A stretch of DNA of 7,294 nucleotides from JANNAT01 sp031422555 (GCA_031422555.1 JANPLZ010000066.1:1-7294); one strand, 5' to 3'. Positions 1-6,969 are shown, counted from the stretch's first letter. Made by a program: numbers and translations. The notes: generated by a model from the sequence alone, not told the origin.

Positions 1-598
1 AATCCAGCTGGCTGACCAGATCGTAGTTTTCATAGCCGCTATTTTCATAAAAATACGCCAGATTGCCTTCTTTGCAGCGCGCCCGGCGGGGCCAGGTTTT
101 CTGGTGATACGCCGGTATCCCTTTGCGCGACGATACCATCACCCCATTCTGGGCACACCAGTCCAGCGTCGCGGCGCTTGGGTCTTCATCCGCAAGCCAG
201 GTATCGTGTGGATAATCCTGAGCCAACATTGCGCGCAGCGTTTGTTGCAGAATTTCGAAGGGTTCCGAAGGTGTTTTCGTGACAATCATCGCGACCCTCC
301 ACTGACCGGGCACTGGATCAGGCGCGTTTGTCCGCGAGGCATGCAAAAGCACATACACAAAAAACAACTGTAAACCGTGCAGCCACAACAGCGGAATCGT
401 CGCAAAAAGAAATTCGGCCCAGCCGACAAAATGCGCAGGTTCAAGCCACCAGACCCAGAACCATACCACGCATGCCGCCCAGATCAGGCTTAGGATCACA
501 TAGATCCAGCGCTGGCGCCTTGAAAACAGGCTTTTGATCAGGTGCGCCCGCAATGGCACATTGGCCACGTCCTTCAAGCCGGATGAGGATAAGGACAT
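1..598 (-). CDS. Membrane-anchored family 2 glycosyltransferase (cellulose-synthase-like), C-terminus beyond window
   Basis: An open frame runs from an ATG at 598 to the window edge with no stop, giving 199 residues of the N-terminal part. Two hydrophobic, Trp-rich segments at about residues 31-51 and 60-86 look like transmembrane helices. The cytosolic GT2 domain starts at about residue 100 with RVAMIVTKTPSEPF. It continues with AQDYPHDTWLADEDPS (the Asp-rich UDP-sugar-binding region), WPRRARCKEGNLAYFY and VSQLD, where the DxD metal motif would begin as the window ends. These blocks are typical of processive beta-glycan synthases that polymerise UDP-sugars at the inner membrane; the product cannot be told. 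The start is uncertain: the ATG at 598 lies inside the galE remnant in another frame and has no clear Shine-Dalgarno. In-frame ATG at 622 and GTG at 568 are alternatives. The N-terminal 10-20 residues may therefore be an artefact of the galE deletion. The visible catalytic blocks look undamaged. Confidence 0.85.
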   Translation of the reverse strand, partial: MSLSSSGLKDVANVPLRAHLIKSLFSRRQRWIYVILSLIWAACVVWFWVWWLEPAHFVGWAEFLFATIPLLWLHGLQLFFVYVLLHASRTNAPDPVPGQWRVAMIVTKTPSEPFEILQQTLRAMLAQDYPHDTWLADEDPSAATLDWCAQNGVMVSSRKGIPAYHQKTWPRRARCKEGNLAYFYENSGYENYDLVSQLD

Positions 599-1091
599 GG
601 GCGCGTGCAAGGTCTGCCACATGGATATAGTCGCGAATGCAAGTGCCGTCAGGGGTTGGATAATCAGTGCCAAACACCTGCAACGGGGCGTGGCCCGCAG
701 CGGCACGCAAGGCCAGCGTGATAAGATGGGTTTCAGGATCGTGATGTTCGCCCAACACACCCGCCGCCGCCGCGCCTTTCAACAGCCCGATCATGCTACC
801 AAGGTTGTTGTCATAGTAATGCCCCGGGTCGCACATGCTTTCGCCAACATAGGCCGAGGCGGCGAAATGGATGATCCCACTGGCGTCATGCGCCCGCAAG
901 CCCGCAGCAACCGCCGCAGCGTCCCGCACGTCGCCTTGCACCATTGGCCCAAACCGAACTGCGCGCGCGTGGCCAGTTGACAAGTTGTCAAAGACGACAG
1001 GTAAAAAACCGTTGTGATGCAAAGCCTTGCAGGCATGAGGGCCGATAAACACTGCACCTCCCGTCACAAGGATGGCAACTGGGGGTTTCAC
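441..1091 (-). pseudogene. galE: galE (UDP-glucose 4-epimerase) remnant with internal deletion and lost C-terminus
   Basis: The 216-codon frame starts with GTG at 1091, overlapping the stop of the upstream gene by 4 bp (GTGA), so the pair was once translationally coupled. Residues 6-113 match the N-terminal half of bacterial GalE: AILVTGG, FDNLSTGH, IIHFAASAYVGES and the YYDNN block. Residues 115-166 match a much later part: GEHHDPETH, VFGTDYPTPDGTCIRDYIH and VADLARAHV. The intervening roughly 80 residues, which carry the SSxxxYG strand and the YxxxK catalytic pair, are missing without a frame change (junction near base 750). After about residue 176 (near base 565) GalE similarity stops. The frame then reads through the glycosyltransferase gene out of phase to a chance stop, so roughly 85 normal C-terminal residues are lost. 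The Rossmann motif is also damaged: GGAVFIGPH where GGAGYIGSH is usual. It cannot act as an epimerase. Family assignment is confident; inactivity is inferred from the missing catalytic residues. Confidence 0.85.
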
Positions 1092-1963
1092 GATACCATC
1101 GCACCTTTAATGCGGTCGGATTTCAGCCGATGGGCGAACCACGCGATTGTTTTGTCCAGACCTTGATCAAGGTCTATGGTTGGTGCCCACCTTAAAAGGG
1201 CTGCCGCGCGGGCGATGTCGGGACGCCGCTGGCGTGGGTCATCCTGCGGCATGGGCAGATGGGTGACCGGCAAGTCCGATCCCAGCTTTTGCAAGACCAT
1301 TTCCGCCAACGCCAGCATGGTAAATTCGCCGGGATTGCCAAGGTTCACCGGCATCTTTTCCGACAAGGCCATCAACCGCATCAAGCCTTCGATCAAATCG
1401 TCCACATAGCAAAATGATCGGGTTTGCAGCCCTGCGCCGTTAACCGTCAAAGGCTGCCCCCGCAGTGCCTGCACGATAAAATTCGACACAACGCGCCCAT
1501 CATCAGGATGCATGCGCGGGCCGTCGGTGTTAAAAATCCGGGCAATCCGCGTCTCGACACCGCGATGCGCCCCATATTCCCAGAACATGGTCTCGGCAGC
1601 CCGTTTGCCTTCATCATAACACGCGCGTGGCCCGCAGGTATTGACGTTGCCACGATAGCCTTCGTGTTGCAAAGAAATCTCGGGGTCGCCGTATACTTCA
1701 GAGGTCGACGACTGAAGTATCCGCGCCCCCTTGGCCTCGGCCAAAGCCAAAAGGTTTAGCGCGCCTTCGACGCAAGTGCGAAACGTATGAATAGGGTCTT
1801 TTTGATAGCGCGGCGGAGACGCAGGGCAGGCAAGATTGTAAATCTCATCCACAGGCCCATCCACTTCGCCCAATTTGGGCCACAGCCCCAGATGTTGACA
1901 AATACGAACCAATGACAGCAATAGCGGTTCCCTTAGGGAAGAACCTGTGAAAGTTTCTTTCAA
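1088..1963 (-). pseudogene. UDP-glucuronate decarboxylase / NDP-sugar dehydratase family protein, N-terminally truncated
   Basis: This extended-SDR frame of 291 codons matches the UDP-glucuronate decarboxylase (UXS, UDP-xylose-forming) / dTDP-glucose 4,6-dehydratase group. It shows DEIYNLACPASPP (39-51), STSEVYGDP (86-94), the catalytic pair in CYDEGKR (Y116, K120), GRVVSNFIVQALRG (156-169), TRSFCYVDDLI (181-191), NLGNPGEFTM (207-216) and DDPRQRRPDI (241-250). The first strand with the GxxGxxG NAD-binding motif is absent. The frame begins with a TTG immediately after an in-frame TAG (1964-1966), and residues 1-35 fit the family poorly. Some normally invariant positions have drifted: NTDGPRM for NTYGPRM, NGAGLQTRSF for YGDGSQTRSF, and NTCGPR for NPIGPR. 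Another frame just upstream reads GGLAFSQPVVER, which may be a frameshifted remnant of the lost start; this is tentative. The product could not bind NAD normally, so I call it a pseudogene. A short gene with a different start is less likely. It leads into galE with a 4-bp overlap. Confidence 0.75.
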
Positions 1964-2007
1964 CTACTGGTTGTGAAAAGGCTAGACCGCCGCGAATAGG
2001 TCGGCAA

Positions 2008-2044
2008 TATCTATGCAAAAGGGCAGTATCTATGCAAAGGGCAG
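2008..2044. repeat. Tandem direct repeat, 19 bp + 18 bp
   Basis: Two head-to-tail copies of TATCTATGCAAAAGGGCAG (2008-2026, second copy 2027-2044) differ only by one A in the A-run. A weaker third occurrence of the core TGCAAAAG followed by TCAG lies at 2072-2083. The repeat sits in the 127-bp gap between the lacI-type stop and the degraded UXS gene. No coding role is apparent; it may be replication slippage or a repeated protein-binding site. Confidence 0.75.
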
Positions 2045-2090
2045 CGTTTTTTGACGCACGGACGTCGATCTTGCAAAAGTCAGGGATTAG

Positions 2091-3092
2091 TCAGGCGCTT
2101 GACGCGCGGATGATCAATTCAACGTCGGTCAAGGTTTGGGCCGCCGGGGCGTCGCCGTTTTCCAACCATGTCAGGATGGTCGATGCGATGGATTTGCCAA
2201 AACCTGCGATGTTGCACCGAACCGATGACAGTGCAGGATACGCCTGTGCGCATTCTTCGATATCGTCGAACCCTACCAGCCGAAAAGACGGTCCAACCGG
2301 CTGGCCACGTTCGGCAAAACCATTCAACACGCCAAGCGCCACCAGATCGTTAAAACAGATGGCGGCATCCACCTGTGGTTGGCCTTGGGCCAAAATACCT
2401 GCGGCTTCGCGGCCAAAACCGCGTGACGCGCGACCGGGCATGATGATCGGGTCTAGTCCCGCCTCGGCCAGCACGGCCAGATAGCCCGACATGCGTTCCC
2501 GCGCAACGGCGCGTCCTTCGACCCCGCCGATAAACGCAATACGGCGCGCACCGGTTGCCAGCAGATGTTCGGTCGCCATCCGGCTGCCGGTAGGATAATC
2601 AGGGGCCGCAAACGGGAAAGCGTCAGTGCGCGCATCGACTTTTCGCAGCACCTGCATCGCCGGAATTCCCGCCCGGATCAACGGCCCAAAGGTGGCGTCT
2701 TCATCACCATAGGCGGGCGAGATCACCAAAGCCGACACGCCGTGTTCGATCATCGCGGCCACAACTTGTGCTTGGACGGCGGGGTCTTCGTCGGTGTTGG
2801 CCAGCACGCATGCGTAGCCGCGTTCCGACAGGGCCATCTGAACCGAGGTGGCAAATTCGGTGAAAAACGGGTTGCGCAGATCGTTGATCACAAGGCCGAT
2901 CAGCCCGGCATTGGACGACCGCATATTGGCCGCGTTGCGGTTATAGACATAGCCGATATCGACCATGGCCTGTTTTACGTCAACGCGGGTCTGGTCTTTC
3001 ACCAGCGGGCTGTTCTGCAACACAAGGCTGACCGTCGATTTGGAAACGCCGGCCACGCGGGCGACGTCGATAATCGTTGGCCTTCGATTCAT
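2091..3092 (-). CDS. LacI-family transcriptional repressor
   Basis: This full-length 333-residue LacI/GalR regulator has an N-terminal helix-turn-helix at residues 6-25 (TIIDVARVAGVSKSTVSLVL) and a hinge region at about 50-60 (YNRNAANMRSS). A periplasmic-binding-protein-like effector domain follows from about residue 63: GLIGLVINDLRNPFFTEF, VLANTDEDP, ALVISPAYG, RRIAFIGG, AICFNDLVALGVLNGF and RLVGFDDIEE. Such proteins dimerise, bind a palindromic operator and release it on binding a sugar or sugar derivative. The gene is last in the operon, 15 bp after the DUF993 stop, with only a weak GGGCGG upstream of its ATG. It is therefore probably co-transcribed and represses the whole operon, including itself; the operator should lie upstream of the window. 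The position of the minor-groove-intercalating hinge Leu is occupied by Met57. Effector and operator are not deducible here. Confidence 0.93.
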   Translation of the reverse strand: MNRRPTIIDVARVAGVSKSTVSLVLQNSPLVKDQTRVDVKQAMVDIGYVYNRNAANMRSSNAGLIGLVINDLRNPFFTEFATSVQMALSERGYACVLANTDEDPAVQAQVVAAMIEHGVSALVISPAYGDEDATFGPLIRAGIPAMQVLRKVDARTDAFPFAAPDYPTGSRMATEHLLATGARRIAFIGGVEGRAVARERMSGYLAVLAEAGLDPIIMPGRASRGFGREAAGILAQGQPQVDAAICFNDLVALGVLNGFAERGQPVGPSFRLVGFDDIEECAQAYPALSSVRCNIAGFGKSIASTILTWLENGDAPAAQTLTDVELIIRASSA

Positions 3093-3107
3093 AGCAGGTG
3101 CCCGCCC

Positions 3108-4274
3108 CTATTGTTCGACCCCGTGCAGCGCAAGCAGGGTGCGCATCCGGGCGATTGCCAGATCCGGGGTGGTCAGCAGATTTGCCGCATCGGCCAGCCG
3201 GAATATCTCGGCATAGTGGCCGATATCGCGGCTGGATTGAAAGCCCGCTGGCATAATGAAATGCGATTGATGGCCGTTCAGCCACGACAAATAGGCGATG
3301 CCCGCCTTGTAAAACCGGGTTGGCGCGCGGAAAATCTCGCGGCTTAAGGGCACGGTTGGGGCCAGCAGCGTGTGGTAGGTGCCGATATCGCCCAAGGCCA
3401 GCGACTCCAGCGCTTGGGACGCGGCAGGGGCGATAGCGGCGAAAATACCCAGAAGGGCGTGGGAATAGTGGCTGCCGTCGCCCGCGATCAACGGCGCATA
3501 ATTGAAATCATCGCCGGTATAAAGCCGCACCCCGGTGGGAAGGCGGGCGCGGAAGGATTCTTCATGCGCTTGGTCCAGCAGGGAGATTTTGATCCCGTCC
3601 ACGCGGCCGGGGTTTTCCGCAATCAGCGACAGCACGAAATCAGATGCGGTGGCGACATCGTGGCTGCCCCAATAGCCTGCAAGCTGGGCGTCAAACATCT
3701 CGCCCAGCCAGTGCAGAATGACCGGGTCCTTCGCGCCGTCGATCAGGTGGCGGTAGACGCGGCGGTAGGTATCGGCGTCTGCCCCCATCGCCGGAAACGC
3801 GCGGCTGGCCATCAGGATCAACTGACCGCCTGCCGCCTCGATCGCCTCGGCTTGCGTTATGTAGGCAGCAAGGATGGCATCAGTGCTCGGCAGATCTGCC
3901 AGCGGAATATGATCGGTGCCGGCCCCGCATGCGACGCGGGGGCGCATTGGATGCGCGCGGGCGGCAACCATCGTGCGTTGGATCAGTTCCAGTGCCGTTG
4001 GCCAATCAACGCCCATGCCGCGTTGCGCGGTATCCATCGCTTCGGCCAGATCAAGGCCCTGATCCCACAGGGTTTGGCGAAAGCCCAAGGTGGCATCCCA
4101 ATCCACTGCAGGCCGCGTATCCCACGGGTTCCGCTCGCGCAGCGGGTCGGACACCACATGTGCGGCGGCAAAGGCAGTGCGGGTCAGCGGGATTTTCGGC
4201 GCGCGCGGGGTAAGTGGGGTGCCAATCAGGTGGTAGGGTTCCAGCGTGTTGGCTTTGGTGGGCAGGGTCAGCAT
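3108..4274 (-). CDS. DUF993 family protein, dihydrodipicolinate-synthase-like TIM barrel
   Basis: The 388-residue product matches the DUF993 family, whose members are predicted to fold like class I aldolases of the DapA group. Recognisable blocks, numbered from the ATG at 4274, are EPYHLIGTPLTPRAP (12-26), AAHVVSDPL (37-45), NPWDTRPAVDWDATL (49-63), VACGAGTDH (114-122), ILHWLGEMFDAQLAGYWGS (186-204), DGIKISLLD (226-234), LYTGDDFNYAPLIAGDGSHYSHAL (251-274) and NGHQSHFIMPAGFQSSRD (333-350). Lys229 in GIKISLL sits where DapA has its Schiff-base lysine, so a lyase, aldolase or dehydratase acting on a 2-keto acid is a reasonable inference; no activity is established by the sequence. The start at 4274 is preferred because GAGG stands 6 nt upstream; the ATG at 4286 has no ribosome-binding site. 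The gene lies between the Dabb gene and lacI, 27 bp and 15 bp away. It looks intact. Confidence 0.88.
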   Translation of the reverse strand: MLTLPTKANTLEPYHLIGTPLTPRAPKIPLTRTAFAAAHVVSDPLRERNPWDTRPAVDWDATLGFRQTLWDQGLDLAEAMDTAQRGMGVDWPTALELIQRTMVAARAHPMRPRVACGAGTDHIPLADLPSTDAILAAYITQAEAIEAAGGQLILMASRAFPAMGADADTYRRVYRHLIDGAKDPVILHWLGEMFDAQLAGYWGSHDVATASDFVLSLIAENPGRVDGIKISLLDQAHEESFRARLPTGVRLYTGDDFNYAPLIAGDGSHYSHALLGIFAAIAPAASQALESLALGDIGTYHTLLAPTVPLSREIFRAPTRFYKAGIAYLSWLNGHQSHFIMPAGFQSSRDIGHYAEIFRLADAANLLTTPDLAIARMRTLLALHGVEQ

Positions 4275-4280
4275 ATCTAG

Positions 4281-4284
4281 CCTC
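4281..4284 (-). promoter_or_regulatory. Ribosome-binding site deciding the DUF993 start
   Basis: On the minus strand GAGG is followed by six bases and then ATG at 4274. The in-frame ATG at 4286 overlaps the first G side of this site and is preceded by TTTTTCACGAC, which has no purine-rich motif. This supports the shorter protein. Confidence 0.5.
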
Positions 4285-4301
4285 ATGTCGTGAAAAAGGG
4301 G

Positions 4302-4613
4302 TCAGATGACTGGCAGATCGAACACCAGAATACCGTCGATGCCGCCGTCAGCTGCAGCAACCAAAGCCGCGCCCAGCCGTTTGTGGTCCGGGTGGTCTTG
4401 ATAGGCGGCCAACGCCGCCCAATCGGCAAAATCAGCGACAAAGCCGTGCATATAACCGCGCTCTATCTGTTCGGGGCTTTCGCTGCGGCCCGCTGTGATG
4501 GCCAGCACGCCGGGCAGTTTGGCCTTGATGGCGTGCAGGTCTGCGAAGATGGCGGTGATTGTGGCCTCGGGCACGTCAGCGCGAAACCGGATCAGGACGA
4601 TATGGCGGATCAT
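4302..4613 (-). CDS. Dabb-domain (stress-responsive alpha/beta-barrel) small protein
   Basis: The 103-residue protein begins MIRHIVLIRFRADVPEATI, the typical Dabb opening. It continues with LHAIKAKLPGVLAITAGRS, the strongly conserved RGYMHGFVADFADWAAL segment, AAYQDHPDHKRLGAAL and a C-terminal GILVFDLPV strand. Dabb domains are small dimeric ferredoxin-like alpha+beta barrels. Known members include stress-induced proteins and a polyketide cyclase (olivetolic acid cyclase), but most have no assigned function. In sugar-catabolic operons they may handle a reactive keto intermediate; this is inference. The start at 4613 is chosen because homologues begin at MIRHIV and a GGA lies 7 nt upstream. 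An in-frame ATG at 4625 would add four residues (MDKP) and overlap the upstream GMC stop by 8 bp. Either way the gene is tightly coupled to the GMC gene. Confidence 0.87.
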   Translation of the reverse strand: MIRHIVLIRFRADVPEATITAIFADLHAIKAKLPGVLAITAGRSESPEQIERGYMHGFVADFADWAALAAYQDHPDHKRLGAALVAAADGGIDGILVFDLPVI

Positions 4614-4617
4614 TGGC

Positions 4618-6201
4618 TTATCCATGAATGGCGCGGATCATGTCGGCGGCTTTTTCCGCAATCATGATGGTGGGCGCGTTGGTGTTTGACGAAACGACCG
4701 TTGGCATGATGGACGCATCCACCACACGCAGGCCAGCGATGCCGTTAAAGCGCAGGGTCGGGTCTACGACGGCGGCGGGGTCAGACCCCATGCGGCAGGT
4801 GCCGACGGGGTGGTGATCGGTTTTGGCATGGCGGCAGGCGTAGTCGATATAGTCCTGATCACTCATTACCTTTGGCCCCGGCAGGCGTTCGGCCAGAACG
4901 TAGGGTTTCAAGGCCTGCTGCCGCATGATGTCTTGCGCCAGCTTCAAACCCCGGATCGACATCTCACGATCATAAGGATCGGCCCAATAGTTGGGGTCGA
5001 TCAAGGGCGCTGACAGCGGGTCGGCGCTGGCCAGCCGCACCGTGCCGCGCGACCGCGGGCGCAGATAGGCGGAATTGAGCGTTACACCGCCCTGCGGCAT
5101 CGCGGCGACACCGGACTCGATGCCGGACCCCAAGCCAAGGTGAAACTGTATATCGGGCGACCGCGCGTCGGGGTCGGCATACCAAAATCCGCCGGTTTCA
5201 AACAGGCTGGACGCCACCGGGCCACGCCTTGTAAACGCGTATTGCAGAGCCGCCACCGCTTGCCACGGCAGTTTGGCATAGCGGTCATAAGTGTGCGGGC
5301 CGGTGCATTCGGCGATGACAAACAGGTCAAGGTGGTCTTGCAGGTTTGCGCCAACGCCGGGTTGGTCGAACACCACTTGGATGCCAAGGCTAGTCAGATG
5401 ATCCGCCGGGCCAATGCCTGACAGTTGCAAAAGGCGCGGTGAGCCGATGGCACCCGAGGACAGGATCACTTCGGCCGCTGCTCGGATAATGCCCTGATCC
5501 GCCAGTTCCACCCCCACCGCACAGCCACTTTCCACCACGATGCGCAACACCTGAGCGCCGGTTTTCACCGTCAGATTTTTGCGCCCCCGCGTTGGATACA
5601 AAAATGCGGTAGACGTCGAAGACCGGCGATAATTGCGCTGGGTCAGTTGATAATATCCCACGCCTTCTTGCGATTCACCGGTGAAATCGCGGTTGCGCGG
5701 AATGCCAAATTCGCGGGCGGCTTCAAAATAAGCCTCACAGATCGGCAGGGGCGCGCGGGGTTGGCTGACGCCCAAAGGGCCGCCCTTGCCGTGAAATTCA
5801 TTCTCGAAACTGTCATTGTGTTCAGACTTGCGAAAATATGGCAGCACGTCGGCATAGGACCACCCGGTGCAACCCATTTGCCGCCATTCGTCGTAATCCA
5901 GCGCATTGCCGCGTGTGTAAAGCTGCGCGTTGATGCTGGAGCCGCCGCCGATAACCTTTGCCTGCGTATAACGGATCACCATATTCTGCATGTGTCTTTG
6001 CGGCACGGTTTGCCAGCCCCAAGACCCGATGCCCTTGGTCATTTTCGCAAAGCCCGCAGGCACATGAAAGAACGGGTGCCAATCGCGGCCCCCCGCCTCT
6101 AGCAGCAGCACCTGCGCCGCAGGGTTTTCAGACAGCCGTGCGGCCAGAACGGCCCCGGCAGACCCGCCGCCTACAATGATGAAATCATAACCTTTTTGCA
6201 T
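4618..6201 (-). CDS. GMC-family FAD-dependent oxidoreductase (choline-dehydrogenase-like)
   Basis: The intact 527-residue flavoprotein belongs to the glucose-methanol-choline family. The N-terminal ADP-binding fold is IIVGGGSAGAVLAARL (8-23), with the ribose-binding Glu35 in LLLEAGG. The first GMC signature is KVIGGGSSINAQLYTRGNA (82-100) and the second is GAIGSPRLLQLSGIG (250-264). GVGANLQDHLD (282-292) follows. The C-terminal catalytic pair is His464 in DHHPVGTCRMG and Asn508 in NTNAPTIMIAEKAADMI. Such enzymes oxidise an alcohol to aldehyde or ketone using FAD; 'choline dehydrogenase' is a common default label, but no choline-betaine genes are near, so a sugar or polyol substrate is more likely here. 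There is no signal peptide, so it is probably cytoplasmic. The start at 6201 has AGGGG six bases upstream, and a GTG at 6204 is less likely. It lies 9 bp after the SDR stop and is followed directly by the Dabb gene. Confidence 0.93.
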   Translation of the reverse strand: MQKGYDFIIVGGGSAGAVLAARLSENPAAQVLLLEAGGRDWHPFFHVPAGFAKMTKGIGSWGWQTVPQRHMQNMVIRYTQAKVIGGGSSINAQLYTRGNALDYDEWRQMGCTGWSYADVLPYFRKSEHNDSFENEFHGKGGPLGVSQPRAPLPICEAYFEAAREFGIPRNRDFTGESQEGVGYYQLTQRNYRRSSTSTAFLYPTRGRKNLTVKTGAQVLRIVVESGCAVGVELADQGIIRAAAEVILSSGAIGSPRLLQLSGIGPADHLTSLGIQVVFDQPGVGANLQDHLDLFVIAECTGPHTYDRYAKLPWQAVAALQYAFTRRGPVASSLFETGGFWYADPDARSPDIQFHLGLGSGIESGVAAMPQGGVTLNSAYLRPRSRGTVRLASADPLSAPLIDPNYWADPYDREMSIRGLKLAQDIMRQQALKPYVLAERLPGPKVMSDQDYIDYACRHAKTDHHPVGTCRMGSDPAAVVDPTLRFNGIAGLRVVDASIMPTVVSSNTNAPTIMIAEKAADMIRAIHG

Positions 6202-6207
6202 CACTCG

Positions 6208-6212
6208 CCCCT
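6208..6212 (-). promoter_or_regulatory. Ribosome-binding site deciding the GMC start
   Basis: On the minus strand AGGGG overlaps the TAG stop of the SDR gene and stands six bases before the ATG at 6201. This spacing favours the ATG over the GTG directly before it at 6204. Confidence 0.5.
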
Positions 6213-6969
6213 ATAGCCTGTGGATGGACAGACCGCCATCTACCGGAATAACCGCACCATTGGCAAAGGCCATGGCCCCTTCGGCAATCGGCACGATAAC
6301 CTTGCCGATGTCAGAAGGTTGCCCCCAGCGCGCCGCTGGCACAAGACCGCCCTCGATCCGGGCGGTGTATTTGTCTTTTACGCCTGCGGTCATTTCCGTC
6401 TCAATGATGCCGGGGCGCAGCTCGAAACAGCCAATGCCATGCGGGGCCATGCGCACGGCGAAAAGTTCGGCCATCATCGCAGCCCCGGCTTTGGAAATGC
6501 AGTATTCTGCCCGTTCAATTGACGCCATTTTGGCACTGACCGAAGTGACAAAGGTGATCGACCGATAATGGTCGCTTGGTGCGGCCAACATCCGCCGTGC
6601 TACGTCTTGCGCCAAAAAGAAAGCGCCGCGCAGGTTGACGTCCATCACAAAATCATAGTTTGCAGGCAGGATATCCAGCATATCCCCGCGCACCTTGGCC
6701 GGCACACCTGCGTTAGAGATATGGGTGGTAACCCTACCCATATCAGCTTCAATCGCGGTCAGCAGGGCAGGGATATGGTCGATATCCTGCAGATCATGCT
6801 GGTAATAGCGCGCGGCACTGCCCAACTGACGCAACGCAGATTCCACAGCGGGCGATTTTGCGGCCGACCGGGATGCAAGCGCCACTTGATAGCCAGCACG
6901 GGCCAAAGCCATGGCAATGCCAAGGCCGATGCCCTGTTGGCCGCCAGTTATCAGGGCGATTTTTGTCAT
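6211..6969 (-). CDS. Short-chain dehydrogenase/reductase (classical SDR, FabG-like)
   Basis: The 252-residue classical SDR has the NAD(P)-binding motif TGGQQGIG (8-15), HDL at 58-60, SNAG (85-88), structural Asn112 in the DVNLRGAFFL segment, catalytic Ser143 (FVTSVSAKM), Tyr156 and Lys160 (EYCISKAG), ELRPGIIETEMT (183-194) and a C-terminal VDGGLSIHRL. The KVRGDMLD segment, EYCISKAG and the DGGLSIxRL tail mark a subgroup often labelled '3-ketoacyl-ACP reductase'. That label probably misleads: with no fatty-acid genes nearby, oxidation or reduction of a sugar or polyol carbonyl is likelier. The cofactor is not certain from sequence. AGAGG (6977-6981) lies 7 nt before the ATG. The start overlaps the stop of the upstream GMC gene as ATGA, and the stop lies 9 bp before the next GMC gene, so translation is probably coupled. 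All catalytic residues are present. Confidence 0.93.
   Translation of the reverse strand: MTKIALITGGQQGIGLGIAMALARAGYQVALASRSAAKSPAVESALRQLGSAARYYQHDLQDIDHIPALLTAIEADMGRVTTHISNAGVPAKVRGDMLDILPANYDFVMDVNLRGAFFLAQDVARRMLAAPSDHYRSITFVTSVSAKMASIERAEYCISKAGAAMMAELFAVRMAPHGIGCFELRPGIIETEMTAGVKDKYTARIEGGLVPAARWGQPSDIGKVIVPIAEGAMAFANGAVIPVDGGLSIHRL

Noticed and set aside
1981..2004. GACC/GGTC inverted repeat upstream of the UXS remnant
   Set aside because: A four-base stem with a ten-base loop and only a short broken U-run is too weak to call a terminator or operator.
2045..2066. Possible terminator after lacI (GACG/CGTC stem next to a T/A run)
   Set aside because: The stem is only 4 bp, and in the minus-strand transcript the run after it is A, not U; on the plus strand the T-run precedes the stem. 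Neither direction fits an intrinsic terminator.
2565..3347. Plus-strand open frame of 260 codons opposite lacI and the end of DUF993
   Set aside because: It is antisense to two well-supported genes, with no family similarity and no plausible ribosome-binding site.
3372..4280. Long plus-strand open frame (302 codons) opposite the DUF993 gene
   Set aside because: It is a mirror of the GC-rich minus-strand gene, shows no recognisable domain, and its composition is that of an antisense frame.
4618..6201. Calling the GMC gene betA (choline dehydrogenase)
   Set aside because: The motifs are generic for the family, and no betaine aldehyde dehydrogenase, BetI or choline transporter is nearby; the sugar-type operon points to another substrate.
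6211..6969. Calling the SDR fabG
   Set aside because: It has a FabG-like fold, but there are no fatty-acid synthesis genes around and the context is catabolic, so the symbol would mislead.
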